This document shows positions 24,867-33,669 of a DNA stretch of 64,000 nucleotides, one piece after another. The notes beneath the pieces are model-generated. The model was given only the letters and a program-made list of their open reading frames with translations. It had not been told where the DNA came from and did no database searches. Source of the stretch: Salinivibrio kushneri. Lineage in GTDB: Bacteria; Pseudomonadota; Gammaproteobacteria; Enterobacterales; Vibrionaceae. How positions within the stretch are numbered: the stretch's first letter is position 1; every line of letters begins with the position of its first letter. The DNA lies in NCBI RefSeq assembly GCF_027286325.1, contig NZ_CP114588.1:2319317-2383316 (forward strand), written 5' to 3'. A program made the position numbers and the translations under genes.

Positions 24867-26414
24867 ATGCAATCGTTTGTCGATTTCTTAAATAGCATCA
24901 TATGGAGTCCGGTTCTGATTTACACCTGTTTGGGTGCGGGACTGTTTTACTCCATACTGACGCGCTTTGTTCAAATCCGTCACTTCACCGAAATGTGGCG
25001 ACTCCTCTTTTCAGGGAAAAGCTCAACCAAAGGGATTTCCTCGTTCCAAGCCTTGGCGGTATCACTCTCTGGCCGTGTCGGTACAGGTAATATCGCTGGC
25101 GTCGCTGCCGCCATCGGCTTTGGTGGCCCAGGCGCGGTATTCTGGATGTGGGTCGTTGCCTTTCTAGGCGCAGCAACCGCCTATACCGAGTCAACGTTGG
25201 CCCAGATCTATAAAGAAGAAGACAATGGTGAGTTCCGTGGTGGCCCCGCTTACTACATCGAAAAAGCGATGGGACAAAAATGGTATGCCATCCTCTTCGC
25301 TCTCGCGACCTTACTCGCCTGTGGTGTCATGCTGCCTGGGGTGCAATCTAACGCCATCGGTAATGCCGTTGAAACTGCGTTTGGCTCTGGTGCCATGGTT
25401 GATACCGCGATGTTCGGCGCGCTCGAAGTTTCGAAAGTGATTACCGGTGCCTTTATCTCTATCGTGCTCGGCTTCATCATTTTCGGTGGTGTTAAACGTA
25501 TTGCCCACTTTACGCAAATCGTCGTGCCTTTCATGGCGCTGGCGTACATCATTATTGCGTTTGTCATCATCCTACTGAACATTAGTGAAATTCCAGCCGT
25601 GGTTTCTATGATCATCGGCGATGCCTTCACACCGATGGCAGGTGCGGGTGCAGCCATTGGTTGGGGGGTTAAACGTGGTGTTTACTCCAACGAAGCGGGT
25701 CAAGGGACAGGGCCACACGCGGCGGCGGCTGCCAACGTGGATCACCCGGCTCAGCAAGGCCTGGTTCAATCCTTCTCGGTTTACATCGATACTTTGCTGG
25801 TTTGCTCGGCAACCGCGTTTATGATCATCATCACCGGTGCTTACAACGTCCATGGTCCAGGTGAAGCCTATATCGTGCAAAACTTGGCGTCTTCGGTCGC
25901 GGCAAACAGCCCTGAGTTTACCCAGCTGGCAATTGAAGCGGCAATGCCTGGCTTAGGTAAACCCTTTATCGCCTTTGCACTCTTCTTCTTCGCCTTTACC
26001 ACCATTTTGGCCTACTACTACATTGCCGAAACCAACATTGCTTACCTGCGTCGCACTATCAAGGTGCCAGGTATGATGTTTGCGCTGAAAGTGGTGCTGA
26101 TGTCCGCCGTGTTCTATGGCTGTGTGCGGAGTGCGAACTTGGCATGGGCGTTTGGTGATGCCGGTGTGGGTTTGATGGCATGGTTAAACATTGTTGGCAT
26201 CATCATCATCTTCTTTATGTCTAAGCCAGCCCTTAAGGCGCTGAAAGATTATGAAGAGCAACAGGCCAGAGGGGTAGAAACCTACACCTTTGATCCCGTT
26301 AAGCTTGGCATCAAGAATGCCGATTACTGGGAACAACGTCTGGCGCGCCGTAATGGCAAGCAAGAAAGTGAAACCACCGATGCGGATGGGAAACCAATTA
26401 ACCCAACGGCATAG
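24867..26414 (+). CDS. Sodium:alanine symporter, AGCS (AlsT/DagA) family
   Basis: 515 residues with about 11 transmembrane helices. The AGCS signatures are clear: FQALAVSLSGRVGTGNIAGV near 65, GGPGAVFWMWV, FRGGPAYYIEKAMG near 125, and GWGVKRGVYSNEAGQGTGPHAAAAA near 270. It imports alanine or glycine with Na+, which suits a salt-dependent marine bacterium. The C-terminal 40 residues are hydrophilic and cytoplasmic. AGAAGGA precedes the ATG. The gene is monocistronic with terminators before and after it. Confidence 0.94.
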   Translation: MQSFVDFLNSIIWSPVLIYTCLGAGLFYSILTRFVQIRHFTEMWRLLFSGKSSTKGISSFQALAVSLSGRVGTGNIAGVAAAIGFGGPGAVFWMWVVAFLGAATAYTESTLAQIYKEEDNGEFRGGPAYYIEKAMGQKWYAILFALATLLACGVMLPGVQSNAIGNAVETAFGSGAMVDTAMFGALEVSKVITGAFISIVLGFIIFGGVKRIAHFTQIVVPFMALAYIIIAFVIILLNISEIPAVVSMIIGDAFTPMAGAGAAIGWGVKRGVYSNEAGQGTGPHAAAAANVDHPAQQGLVQSFSVYIDTLLVCSATAFMIIITGAYNVHGPGEAYIVQNLASSVAANSPEFTQLAIEAAMPGLGKPFIAFALFFFAFTTILAYYYIAETNIAYLRRTIKVPGMMFALKVVLMSAVFYGCVRSANLAWAFGDAGVGLMAWLNIVGIIIIFFMSKPALKALKDYEEQQARGVETYTFDPVKLGIKNADYWEQRLARRNGKQESETTDADGKPINPTA

Positions 26415-26439
26415 GATTCAAACACCGAATCAATGGTAA

Positions 26440-26466
26440 AAAAGGGCGCATCAGCGCCCTTTTTTG
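26440..26466. terminator. Intrinsic terminator between the alanine symporter and yggE
   Basis: AAAGGGCGC/GCGCCCTTT stem with an ATCA loop, A-tract on the left and T-tract on the right. It can serve both convergent genes. Confidence 0.92.
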
Positions 26467-26488
26467 ATCGTGGTGACCGACGACGCTA

Positions 26489-27187
26489 TTAGTCATCAAG
26501 GCGGAAAATAATATCAACCTGGTCACGCACCTGCATGGTTGCATCTTGGTAGCTTGCGGCGACATCGGCGCTGCCGCTGCGCATCTCGGCATTCATCATC
26601 ACAGGGCGCGGATTGCTGGACCGATAGCGAATTTGCCAGACACCATCAACACGCATATCCAAACTTTTCGCGAGCGATTCCGCTTTTTCTTTTGCATCAT
26701 TGACCGCCGCCTCACGCGCTTTATCTTTCAATGCCGACTGGTCACTGCTGGTTAGCTGTACTTGCCGGATTCGGTTAATCCCCTCGCCCAGCGCCCCATC
26801 TAAAACGGCATTCAACTTGTCGAGCTGGTTGAGGGTCACGGTAACTTGGCGCTCTGCGCGATAGCCTACCAATTCAGGCGCTTTGTCTTTGCTATGTTGG
26901 TAGCGCGGTGATAGTTGAATGTGCGCGCTCTCAATCTGTTCGCGCGTCACTCCTTGTGCGGCCAGCCTGTCGATAAAGGCAGTCACCGCTTTATCCGATG
27001 CCGCTTTTGCCGCTTTTGCGGTTTTTCGCTCGGTCACCACCCCCACGTCAATCGTGGCCATATCAGGTGCAGCCGTCACTTCACCGACACCGGTAATGTC
27101 CAAATGCGGAAAATCAATATTGGCCATCGCCGCCGGTGCTGTCACCAAGGCGCTAGTTAGGCAAAGCATTGCTTTAAATTTGTGCAT
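26489..27187 (-). CDS. yggE: SIMPL-domain (DUF541) periplasmic protein, YggE-like
   Basis: 232 residues. A signal peptide (MHKFKAMLCLTSALVTAPAAMA) is cleaved before NIDFPHLD. The rest is one SIMPL domain, opening with the usual ITGVGEVTAAPDMATIDVGV and ending in VDIIFRLDD. E. coli YggE lowers reactive oxygen levels by an unknown mechanism, and related proteins form oligomeric rings. AAGGAGAGACT precedes the ATG. It sits next to argP on the same strand, as in the E. coli yggE/argP/argO neighbourhood. Confidence 0.92.
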   Translation of the reverse strand: MHKFKAMLCLTSALVTAPAAMANIDFPHLDITGVGEVTAAPDMATIDVGVVTERKTAKAAKAASDKAVTAFIDRLAAQGVTREQIESAHIQLSPRYQHSKDKAPELVGYRAERQVTVTLNQLDKLNAVLDGALGEGINRIRQVQLTSSDQSALKDKAREAAVNDAKEKAESLAKSLDMRVDGVWQIRYRSSNPRPVMMNAEMRSGSADVAASYQDATMQVRDQVDIIFRLDD

Positions 27188-27276
27188 AGTCTCTCCTTTG
27201 GAACCCGATAATAGTAAGTCACACCTGTCAGACGCCTAAAAACGAAAAACGCTCCCGAGCCAACGTCAACGTTGTG

Positions 27277-28167
27277 TCAATATTGGGCGAGTGCTTCCTG
27301 CGCGGCGAGCTGACAGGCATGGGTGATCTCGGCCAATACGCCACTTTCCATTGCCCAAAAGTGCCAGTATAAATGGCGTGATTCGACTTTTCCCGGCATC
27401 ACGTCCACTAATCGCCCGTCGGCTAACTGCTCCGAAACCATTACCCTTGGGATCAGGCAATAGGCCATGCTCTGCAACGCCATGGCGACAAACGCCTCCG
27501 ACGAGCGAACAATATGCCGGCGCCAGCCCGCAGCAGGCATCGCATAGTGGGCCGCCAAAAAGTCCGCGTGCATATCATCATGCGCATCAAAGATCACCGC
27601 TGGCGCTGCCATTAACGCTTCTCTATCAATCCCATCGGCAAAGTAACGCTGAGCAAATGACGGCGTGGCCACACAACTGTAGTCCATGGTACCTAAATAG
27701 CGACAGTCACAACCATGCATCGGCGTGGAATCGGTACTGATCGCCGCAACCGCTTCACCACTGCGCATTTTATTGAGTGTACGGCTCTCGTCTTCTACCA
27801 ATAGATTAAAGTCAATCGCTTGATGGGTGGTCAGCGGGGCAAGTGCCAAAAGCAGCCAAGTGGCTAAACTATCTGCATTGGTGGCAATCGACACTGACAA
27901 GGCTGATCCATCAATACTCGGCGCCAACTCGGGCAAGGTTTCTTGCTCCAGCAGTTGCACGCGTCGATAAAGCCCTAACAGGCGCTGGCCTATCGCTGTG
28001 GGTTTTGGCGGTTGCTCGCGTACCATCACAGGCTGGGCGATTTGTCGCTCCAACTGCTTGATGCGTTGTGACACCGCTGACTGGGTGATAAACAATGCCG
28101 CGGCTGCACGTTCAAAACTTCCCCAGGAAATCACCGCATCTAAGGCTTCCACGCCTCGATAATCCAT
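27277..28167 (-). CDS. argP: LysR-type regulator ArgP (IciA)
   Basis: 296 residues. The N-terminal winged helix (ALDAVISWGSFERAAAALFI, then TQSAVSQRIKQLERQI) and the C-terminal effector domain match E. coli ArgP, which activates argO when bound to arginine and is locked by lysine. It is divergent from argO. An inverted repeat ATTAG-N5-CTAAT just upstream of the start fits ArgP autoregulation. Length and synteny (yggE, argP, argO, mscS, fba, pgk, epd) leave little doubt. Confidence 0.95.
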   Translation of the reverse strand: MDYRGVEALDAVISWGSFERAAAALFITQSAVSQRIKQLERQIAQPVMVREQPPKPTAIGQRLLGLYRRVQLLEQETLPELAPSIDGSALSVSIATNADSLATWLLLALAPLTTHQAIDFNLLVEDESRTLNKMRSGEAVAAISTDSTPMHGCDCRYLGTMDYSCVATPSFAQRYFADGIDREALMAAPAVIFDAHDDMHADFLAAHYAMPAAGWRRHIVRSSEAFVAMALQSMAYCLIPRVMVSEQLADGRLVDVMPGKVESRHLYWHFWAMESGVLAEITHACQLAAQEALAQY

Positions 28168-28179
28168 CTCGCTCTCCTT

Positions 28180-28194
28180 ATTAGTTTAGCTAAT
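28180..28194. promoter_or_regulatory. LysR-type binding motif in the argP-argO region
   Basis: ATTAG-TTTAG-CTAAT is a perfect inverted repeat with a T-N11-A core, the general LysR motif, 13-27 bases upstream of the argP start. It is a likely ArgP site. Confidence 0.6.
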
Positions 28195-28276
28195 TAACCA
28201 TAAATATATTTAAGTTCACTTAATAGGCATTCCTGCTTAAAGTGAGAGCCATACTCGGAGATAAAAGGAATACAGG

Positions 28277-28915
28277 GTGAGCAGTTTTTTAGTCGCACTT
28301 CAGGGGTTAGGTTTGAGCCTGACCATGATTATTCCGATTGGCGCGCAAAACGCATATGTGATCAACCAAGGGATTAGTCGTGAGCACCATATGACCACGG
28401 CATCGATTTGCTTTGTCTGCGATATCATCTTGATCTCAAGTGGGATTTTTGGCGGAGGGGCCTTATTAGCAAGTTACCCCATACTGCTCAATACCATCAC
28501 GCTCGCGGGGATCGGCTTTTTGAGTGTCTACGCGTGGCAGTTTATCCAAAGCGCACGTCAGCACAACCAAGAGGCGTCAATGGAAGCCCCCACCATGAGT
28601 CGAGGCCGCCGTGCAGTGATCATTGGCGCATTAGCGGTGACCTTGCTTAATCCGCACGTTTATCTGGATACCGTGGTGGTGTTAGGCGCGATCGGTGGTC
28701 AGTTCGCATTCGATGAGCGGGTCGCCTTTACCATCGGCGCATTAATGGGATCATGCCTTTGGTTTTACGGCTTATCGGCAGGGGCAGCACGCTTGTCACC
28801 GTGGCTATCCACCCCCTCTATTCGACGGCTGCTCGACCTACTCATGGCAAGTATGATGCTATTCGTGGCCGGTAAGCTCGCCCTCGGCCTGTACGCACGT
28901 TTACTGGCCGGTTAA
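28277..28915 (+). CDS. argO: Arginine exporter ArgO, LysE family
   Basis: 212 residues with six predicted transmembrane helices. The LysE-family motif IPIGAQNAYVINQGI near residues 20-34 and ALAVTLLNPHVYLDTVV near 117 are intact. It exports arginine (and canavanine), and possibly lysine. The start is GTG at 28277, behind AAAGGAATACAGG. It is divergent from its activator gene argP. Confidence 0.95.
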   Translation: MSSFLVALQGLGLSLTMIIPIGAQNAYVINQGISREHHMTTASICFVCDIILISSGIFGGGALLASYPILLNTITLAGIGFLSVYAWQFIQSARQHNQEASMEAPTMSRGRRAVIIGALAVTLLNPHVYLDTVVVLGAIGGQFAFDERVAFTIGALMGSCLWFYGLSAGAARLSPWLSTPSIRRLLDLLMASMMLFVAGKLALGLYARLLAG

Positions 28916-28921
28916 AAAACA

Positions 28922-28948
28922 GGGATGCGGCCACGCTGCCGCATCCAT
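28922..28948. terminator. Terminator between argO and mscS
   Basis: GGATGCGGC/GCCGCATCC, 9 bp with a six-base loop. On the minus strand it is followed by CTGTTTTTT, so it mainly serves mscS. It also separates the convergent argO. Confidence 0.8.
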
Positions 28949-28971
28949 AATGACGGTCGCCTGCCGTGAGG

Positions 28972-29829
28972 TTACGCTTGGCTCTCGCCGCGCTCGAAGT
29001 GAACACTCATTTGCGGGAATGGAATTTCAATACCATTTTCGTCCAGTGCTTCTTTGATGGTTGGCAGCAGCTCAAAGTAAACACTCCAGTAGTCTTCTGT
29101 TTTCACCCAAGGGCGCACCACAAAATTGACCGATGAATCGGCTAACGTCATCACCGCCACATTGGGCTCAGGATCTTTCAGAATCAAGGGGTGTTGAGTG
29201 ACGATATTGGTTAGCACCGCTTTGGTCTTCTTCAAATCCGCGCTGTACGCCACGCCAATCGTCAAGTCAATGCGGCGTGTCGCGTGCTTGGAATAGTTCG
29301 TGATAGGGCTGCTAATCACCGAGCCATTTGGCACCACCACCATTTTGTTGTCAGGGGTGGTGAGCACTGTAGAGAACACTTGAATGGACTCGACAGAGCC
29401 AGCCACTCCGGCCAATTCGACGTAATCGCCCGATTTGAACGGACGGAACATCACAATCAAGACCCCAGCGGCAAAGTTTGCCAACGAGCCTTGTAAAGCA
29501 AGACCCACGGCTAAACCTGCGGCACCTAAGATGGCAATCACAGACGCGGTTTGCACACCCACGCGGCTTAATGCTGCAATTAAAACGATGACAAACAGTA
29601 AGTAACGCACCAAACCATGGATAAACTCCACCACCGCGTTATCCATGTTGCGCTTACGCATGACACCCGCCATGGAGTTAGCTAAACCTTTAACGACAAG
29701 GTTACCAATCACCAAGATCAATAGCGCGGAAATAATGTTCACTCCGTACTGCGTCAACAGATCTTGATTATCCATCAGCCAGGTCTGTGCCCACTTAGCA
29801 CCCTCTACCACTGTGTTTTCCTCACTCAT
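28972..29829 (-). CDS. mscS: Small-conductance mechanosensitive channel MscS
   Basis: 285 residues, one less than E. coli MscS. Three transmembrane helices are followed by the soluble cage. The pore-lining TM3 (ILGAAGLAVGLALQGSLANF) shows the Gly/Ala packing pattern and the Gln-Gly hinge, and the beta domain (FKSGDYVELAGVAGSVESI) is typical. It opens under membrane tension to release osmolytes during hypo-osmotic shock, an important function for a bacterium of variable salinity. It lies upstream of a bidirectional terminator. Confidence 0.97.
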   Translation of the reverse strand: MSEENTVVEGAKWAQTWLMDNQDLLTQYGVNIISALLILVIGNLVVKGLANSMAGVMRKRNMDNAVVEFIHGLVRYLLFVIVLIAALSRVGVQTASVIAILGAAGLAVGLALQGSLANFAAGVLIVMFRPFKSGDYVELAGVAGSVESIQVFSTVLTTPDNKMVVVPNGSVISSPITNYSKHATRRIDLTIGVAYSADLKKTKAVLTNIVTQHPLILKDPEPNVAVMTLADSSVNFVVRPWVKTEDYWSVYFELLPTIKEALDENGIEIPFPQMSVHFERGESQA

Positions 29830-29954
29830 TCACTTTTCCCTCTTCAAGTTGGGATAAACGGTAACCCTATGTTAACAGCCTTTTACTGGTCGCTGTCTAT
29901 CTCAATCACGCAAAATCTCTACCCAATGAGACGAGTCGGTATCACGCAGATATA

Positions 29955-29979
29955 AAAAAACCCGCCAAATGGCGGGCTT
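29955..29979. terminator. Terminator of fba
   Basis: CCCGCC/GGCGGG stem with an AAAT loop. On the minus strand it is followed by seven T. It lies 23 bases after the fba stop. Confidence 0.9.
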
Positions 29980-30001
29980 TAATTCAACACTGTTGAGACG
30001 T

Positions 30002-31078
30002 TTACAGGACGTCAATCGCGTTGAGGTCTTTGAAAGCTTGCTCCAAGCGCGCAACCATAGACTCTTGACCTTTACGTAGCCAAACGCGTGGGTCATAGAA
30101 TTTTTTGTTTGGTTGGTCGTCACCTTTCGGGTTACCGATTTGGCTTTGCAGGTAACCTTCGTTGTCTTGGTAGTACTGACGAATACCATCCCATGTCGCC
30201 CACTGGGTATCGGTATCGATGTTCATTTTAATCACACCGTAACCAATGGATTCTTGAATTTGCTCTTCTGAAGAACCCGAGCCGCCATGGAAGACGAAGT
30301 TCAGACCATTGGTCGGCAGACCAAATTTCTCTGAGCAGTAAGCCTGTGATTCACGTAGAATTTCTGGCTTAAGTACCACGTTACCTGGCTTATAAACACC
30401 GTGAACGTTACCGAATGAAGCGGCAATGGTAAATCGAGGGCTTACAGCAGACAGTTTTTCGTACGCGTAAGCCACTTCTTCTGGCTTGGTGTACAGGTCA
30501 GCAGTATCAACATCGCTGTTATCAACGCCGTCTTCTTCACCACCGGTGATACCCAGTTCAATTTCTAGCGTCATGCCCATTTTGTCCATGCGCGCTAGGT
30601 ACTCGGCACAGATTTCCATGTTCTCTTCTAGAGACTCTTCAGAAAGGTCAATCATGTGAGAAGAGAAAAGTGGTTTGCCGTGCTCTTTGAAGAAGGCTTC
30701 ACCAGCGTCGAGCAGACCATCAATCCAAGGTAGCAGTTTTTTCGCAGCGTGGTCAGTGTGCATGATCACAGGCACACCGTAGACTTCAGCCATGGCATGA
30801 ACGTACTTCGCACCGGCAACAGCGCCTTTAATTTGCGCTTCTTGGCCTTCTAGTTTCAGACCTTTGCCCGGGAAGAAACCCGCACCACCGTTAGAGAACT
30901 GGATAACCACTGGCGCTTTTACTTTCGCCGCGGCTTCCATCACTGCGTTGATTGAGTCAGTGTTAACCACGTTGACTGCAGGCAATGCAAACTTGTTCTC
31001 TTTGGCAACTTCAAATACTTTCTGAACGTCATCGCCAAAGATAACGCCAGGTTTTACAAAATCAAAAACTTTAGACAT
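30002..31078 (-). CDS. fbaA: Class II fructose-bisphosphate aldolase
   Basis: 358 residues. A zinc-dependent aldolase of the FbaA type that cleaves fructose-1,6-bisphosphate into DHAP and glyceraldehyde-3-phosphate. Visible signatures are the metal site VIMHTDHAAKKLLPWID (His-Thr-Asp-His near residue 110), LEIELGITGGEEDGVDN near 175-190, and VFHGGSGSSEEQI near 265. It is last in the epd-pgk-fba order conserved in gamma-proteobacteria. A hairpin between pgk and fba may uncouple expression of the two. Confidence 0.98.
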   Translation of the reverse strand: MSKVFDFVKPGVIFGDDVQKVFEVAKENKFALPAVNVVNTDSINAVMEAAAKVKAPVVIQFSNGGAGFFPGKGLKLEGQEAQIKGAVAGAKYVHAMAEVYGVPVIMHTDHAAKKLLPWIDGLLDAGEAFFKEHGKPLFSSHMIDLSEESLEENMEICAEYLARMDKMGMTLEIELGITGGEEDGVDNSDVDTADLYTKPEEVAYAYEKLSAVSPRFTIAASFGNVHGVYKPGNVVLKPEILRESQAYCSEKFGLPTNGLNFVFHGGSGSSEEQIQESIGYGVIKMNIDTDTQWATWDGIRQYYQDNEGYLQSQIGNPKGDDQPNKKFYDPRVWLRKGQESMVARLEQAFKDLNAIDVL

Positions 31079-31193
31079 GGCTCTTGTCCTATTAACTCGG
31101 GTTGTCTTTGCTGAACTGAGTAAAGATGCAGTGCACCTTTATCAATCTGGTGCAATCGTTTACGACTCGGCCTATTGTAGTCAAACGAAAGCA

Positions 31194-31219
31194 AAAACGG
31201 GAGACGTCACTCCCGTTTT
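31194..31219. terminator. Hairpin between pgk and fba
   Basis: AAAACGGGAG/CTCCCGTTTT stem with an ACGTCA loop, followed on the minus strand by T-rich sequence. It may terminate pgk or attenuate read-through into fba. Confidence 0.8.
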
Positions 31220-31229
31220 ATTATCTGAT

Positions 31230-32396
31230 TTATGCGTCTTTGGCGCGTGCTTCCAGCATTTCTACCGCAGGTAGAGGTTTGCCTTCAACAAACTCTAGGA
31301 ACGCACCGCCGCCGGTTGAGATGTAAGACACGTCAGCTTGGATGCCAAACTTGTCAATGGCTGCAAGGGTATCGCCGCCACCCGCAACAGAGAAGCCTTC
31401 AGACTCTGCGATCGCTTTTGAAATGCCTGCTGTGCCCGCTTCAAAGTTTTTAAACTCAAACACGCCAACAGGGCCATTCCACAGAATGGTTTTGGCATTT
31501 TTCAAAATGTCCGCCAACGCTTGGGTAGACTCAGGACCGAGGTCGAAAATCATGTCGTCGTCTTGCACATCTTCAACGCGCTTGATCTCTGCTTCCGCGT
31601 TTTCATCAAACGCTTTCGCACATGCTACGTCGGTTGCGACAGGAATGTGGCACTCTTCCATTAAGGATTTCGCCGTATCGACCAAGTCTGCCTCATACAG
31701 CGATTTGCCGACATTGTGGCCGTCAGCTGCGATAAAGGTGTTAGCAATACCACCGCCTACAACCAGCTGGTCAGCAACGGTTGACAGTGATTTCAGCACT
31801 GTCAGTTTAGTAGATACTTTTGACCCACCCACAATGGCGACCATTGGACGTGCAGGGTTATCCATCGCTTTGCCTAACGCGTCAAGCTCGTTGGCCAGCA
31901 ATGGACCAGCACAAGCCACAGGCGCATGCGTGCCCACACCATGGGTTGATGCTTGCGCGCGGTGCGCAGTACCAAATGCGTCCATCACAAAAATATCGCA
32001 CAGTGCCGCATACTTTTTAGACAGCGCTTCGTCGTTCTTCTTCTCGCCTTTATTAAAGCGAACGTTCTCAAGCACCACCAGTTCACCGGCGTTAAGCTCA
32101 AGACCGTCTAGGTAGTCTTTCGCGAGGCTGACCTTACAATCGAGTGCGTCATCCAGGTAGTTCACAACAGGTTGTAGTGAGTACTGGTCTTCAGGCTGAC
32201 CTTCCTCAGGGCGGCCTAGGTGAGACGTCACCATGACTTTCGCGCCTGCTTCTAGGCAGTGCTTAATCGTAGGCAGTGATGCCAAAATACGTGCATCAGA
32301 GGTAACTTTACCGTCTTTGACTGGCACGTTCAGATCAGCACGGATAAACACACGCTTTCCGGCAAGATCTAAGTCGGTCATCTTAATTACAGACAT
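31230..32396 (-). CDS. pgk: Phosphoglycerate kinase
   Basis: 388 residues from the ATG at 32396 ([13 protein letters not shown]), which has GAGGACC upstream. An in-frame start at 32420 lacks one. The substrate loop [21 protein letters not shown] near 60, the nucleotide loop VGGGIAN, and the C-terminal [11 protein letters not shown] and [13 protein letters not shown] motifs are all present. It makes ATP and 3-phosphoglycerate from 1,3-bisphosphoglycerate. It starts 72 bases after the epd stop, on the same strand. Confidence 0.98.
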   Translation of the reverse strand: MSVIKMTDLDLAGKRVFIRADLNVPVKDGKVTSDARILASLPTIKHCLEAGAKVMVTSHLGRPEEGQPEDQYSLQPVVNYLDDALDCKVSLAKDYLDGLELNAGELVVLENVRFNKGEKKNDEALSKKYAALCDIFVMDAFGTAHRAQASTHGVGTHAPVACAGPLLANELDALGKAMDNPARPMVAIVGGSKVSTKLTVLKSLSTVADQLVVGGGIANTFIAADGHNVGKSLYEADLVDTAKSLMEECHIPVATDVACAKAFDENAEAEIKRVEDVQDDDMIFDLGPESTQALADILKNAKTILWNGPVGVFEFKNFEAGTAGISKAIAESEGFSVAGGGDTLAAIDKFGIQADVSYISTGGGAFLEFVEGKPLPAVEMLEARAKDA

Positions 32397-32468
32397 ATGG
32401 TCCTCGCTATAAGGTTGCAAATTGAAACTGACTTAATCAGGGCAACACCCCACCCACGCTTACGTCTA

Positions 32469-33479
32469 TCACGCCATCGCAAGTGTGGTATCTAACATTC
32501 GGTTGGCAAAGCCCCACTCGTTATCGCACCAAACCAGCGTTTTAATCAGCTGGTGATCACTGACCCGTGTTTGCGACCCATCGACAATGGCGCTGTGTGA
32601 GTCGTGGTTAAAGTCGATCGATACCAAGGGTGCTTCGGTATAATCCAGTATACCGTCTAATGTACATCGAGATGCCGTCTGCAGAGCTTGATTTACGTCA
32701 TTAACTTTCACTTTAGTACGTACAGTGACACTTAAATCCATTGCTGTCACGTTTATCGTCGGCACGCGGACAGAAATCGCTTCAAATTTGTCAGAAAATT
32801 TCGGAAAAATCCTACCAATTCCAACATGCAGTTTGGTATCCACAGGAATAATAGACTGGCTGGCAGTACGTGTGCGACGAAGATCGGAGTGATACGCGTC
32901 GATGACTTGTTGATCATTCATCGACGAGTGAATGGTCGTAATTGTCCCCGACTCAATACCAAAATGCTCATCCAAGGCTTTAATCACCGGGACGATACAA
33001 TTGGTGGTACAAGAACCATTAGAAACAATACGATCATCGGCGGTCAATGCGTCATGATTGACCCCGTAAATAACGGTTCTGTCCACGTCTTGGCTGGCGG
33101 GGTGAGAGAAAAGGACTTTTTTAGCGCCCGCAGCAATATGGGCCTCACCGTCTTCGCGTGTACCAAACTTGCCCGTGCAATCGAGCACAATATCCACATC
33201 CAGATCGCGCCAAGGTAAAAGCTGCAGCTCCGGCAAATGAAGCAAGCGAATGCTGTCGGTGGCGACAAAAAGGTGTTCTTGGTTATAGGACACTGGCCAG
33301 CCGAATCGACCATGGCTTGAGTCATACTGCAGCAGATGCGCCATCGCCTCGGGCTCTGCGAGCTCATTAATCGCGACCACTTGAATGCGATCGTGCTTGC
33401 CACTTTCATACAGGGCTCGCAATACACTGCGCCCTATACGACCAAATCCATTAATTGCGACTCTTAATGCCATGTCCAT
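32469..33479 (-). CDS. epd: Erythrose-4-phosphate dehydrogenase
   Basis: 336 residues of the GAPDH superfamily. Epd rather than GapA is indicated by position (epd-pgk-fba), by [20 protein letters not shown] at the NAD domain and by the C-terminus [20 protein letters not shown]. The catalytic cysteine is in [10 protein letters not shown] (near residue 155), followed by [15 protein letters not shown]. It oxidises erythrose-4-phosphate to 4-phosphoerythronate, the first step of the DXP-dependent pyridoxal-phosphate pathway. Starts at 33479 and 33473 (MALRVAING) are both possible. Confidence 0.94.
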   Translation of the reverse strand: MDMALRVAINGFGRIGRSVLRALYESGKHDRIQVVAINELAEPEAMAHLLQYDSSHGRFGWPVSYNQEHLFVATDSIRLLHLPELQLLPWRDLDVDIVLDCTGKFGTREDGEAHIAAGAKKVLFSHPASQDVDRTVIYGVNHDALTADDRIVSNGSCTTNCIVPVIKALDEHFGIESGTITTIHSSMNDQQVIDAYHSDLRRTRTASQSIIPVDTKLHVGIGRIFPKFSDKFEAISVRVPTINVTAMDLSVTVRTKVKVNDVNQALQTASRCTLDGILDYTEAPLVSIDFNHDSHSAIVDGSQTRVSDHQLIKTLVWCDNEWGFANRMLDTTLAMA

Positions 33480-33581
33480 CGGTGCTCGTTTAACGATGAT
33501 GCACAGTGTATCTCAAGCACGTAAAAGACGCACGTGTTGTGTGACTCTTCTCACGCTACCTAGGAATAAAATGCAGCAAAA

Positions 33582-33613
33582 AAACGCCCGTCCGGTAGAG
33601 TCCGAGACGGGCG
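33582..33613 (-). terminator. Terminator of the TonB receptor gene
   Basis: CGCCCGTC/GACGGGCG stem with a 13-base loop. On the minus strand it is followed by seven T. It lies 56 bases beyond the receptor stop. Confidence 0.88.
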
Positions 33614-33669
33614 TGGCAGTGTTAGGATTGCGCCATTCTATAGCGTAAAAGCGCACCTTTTCTCATGCG

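Noticed and set aside
31342-32115. 257-codon ORF antisense to pgk
   Set aside because: It lies wholly inside pgk, has Ser/Ala-rich mirror composition and no ribosome binding site.
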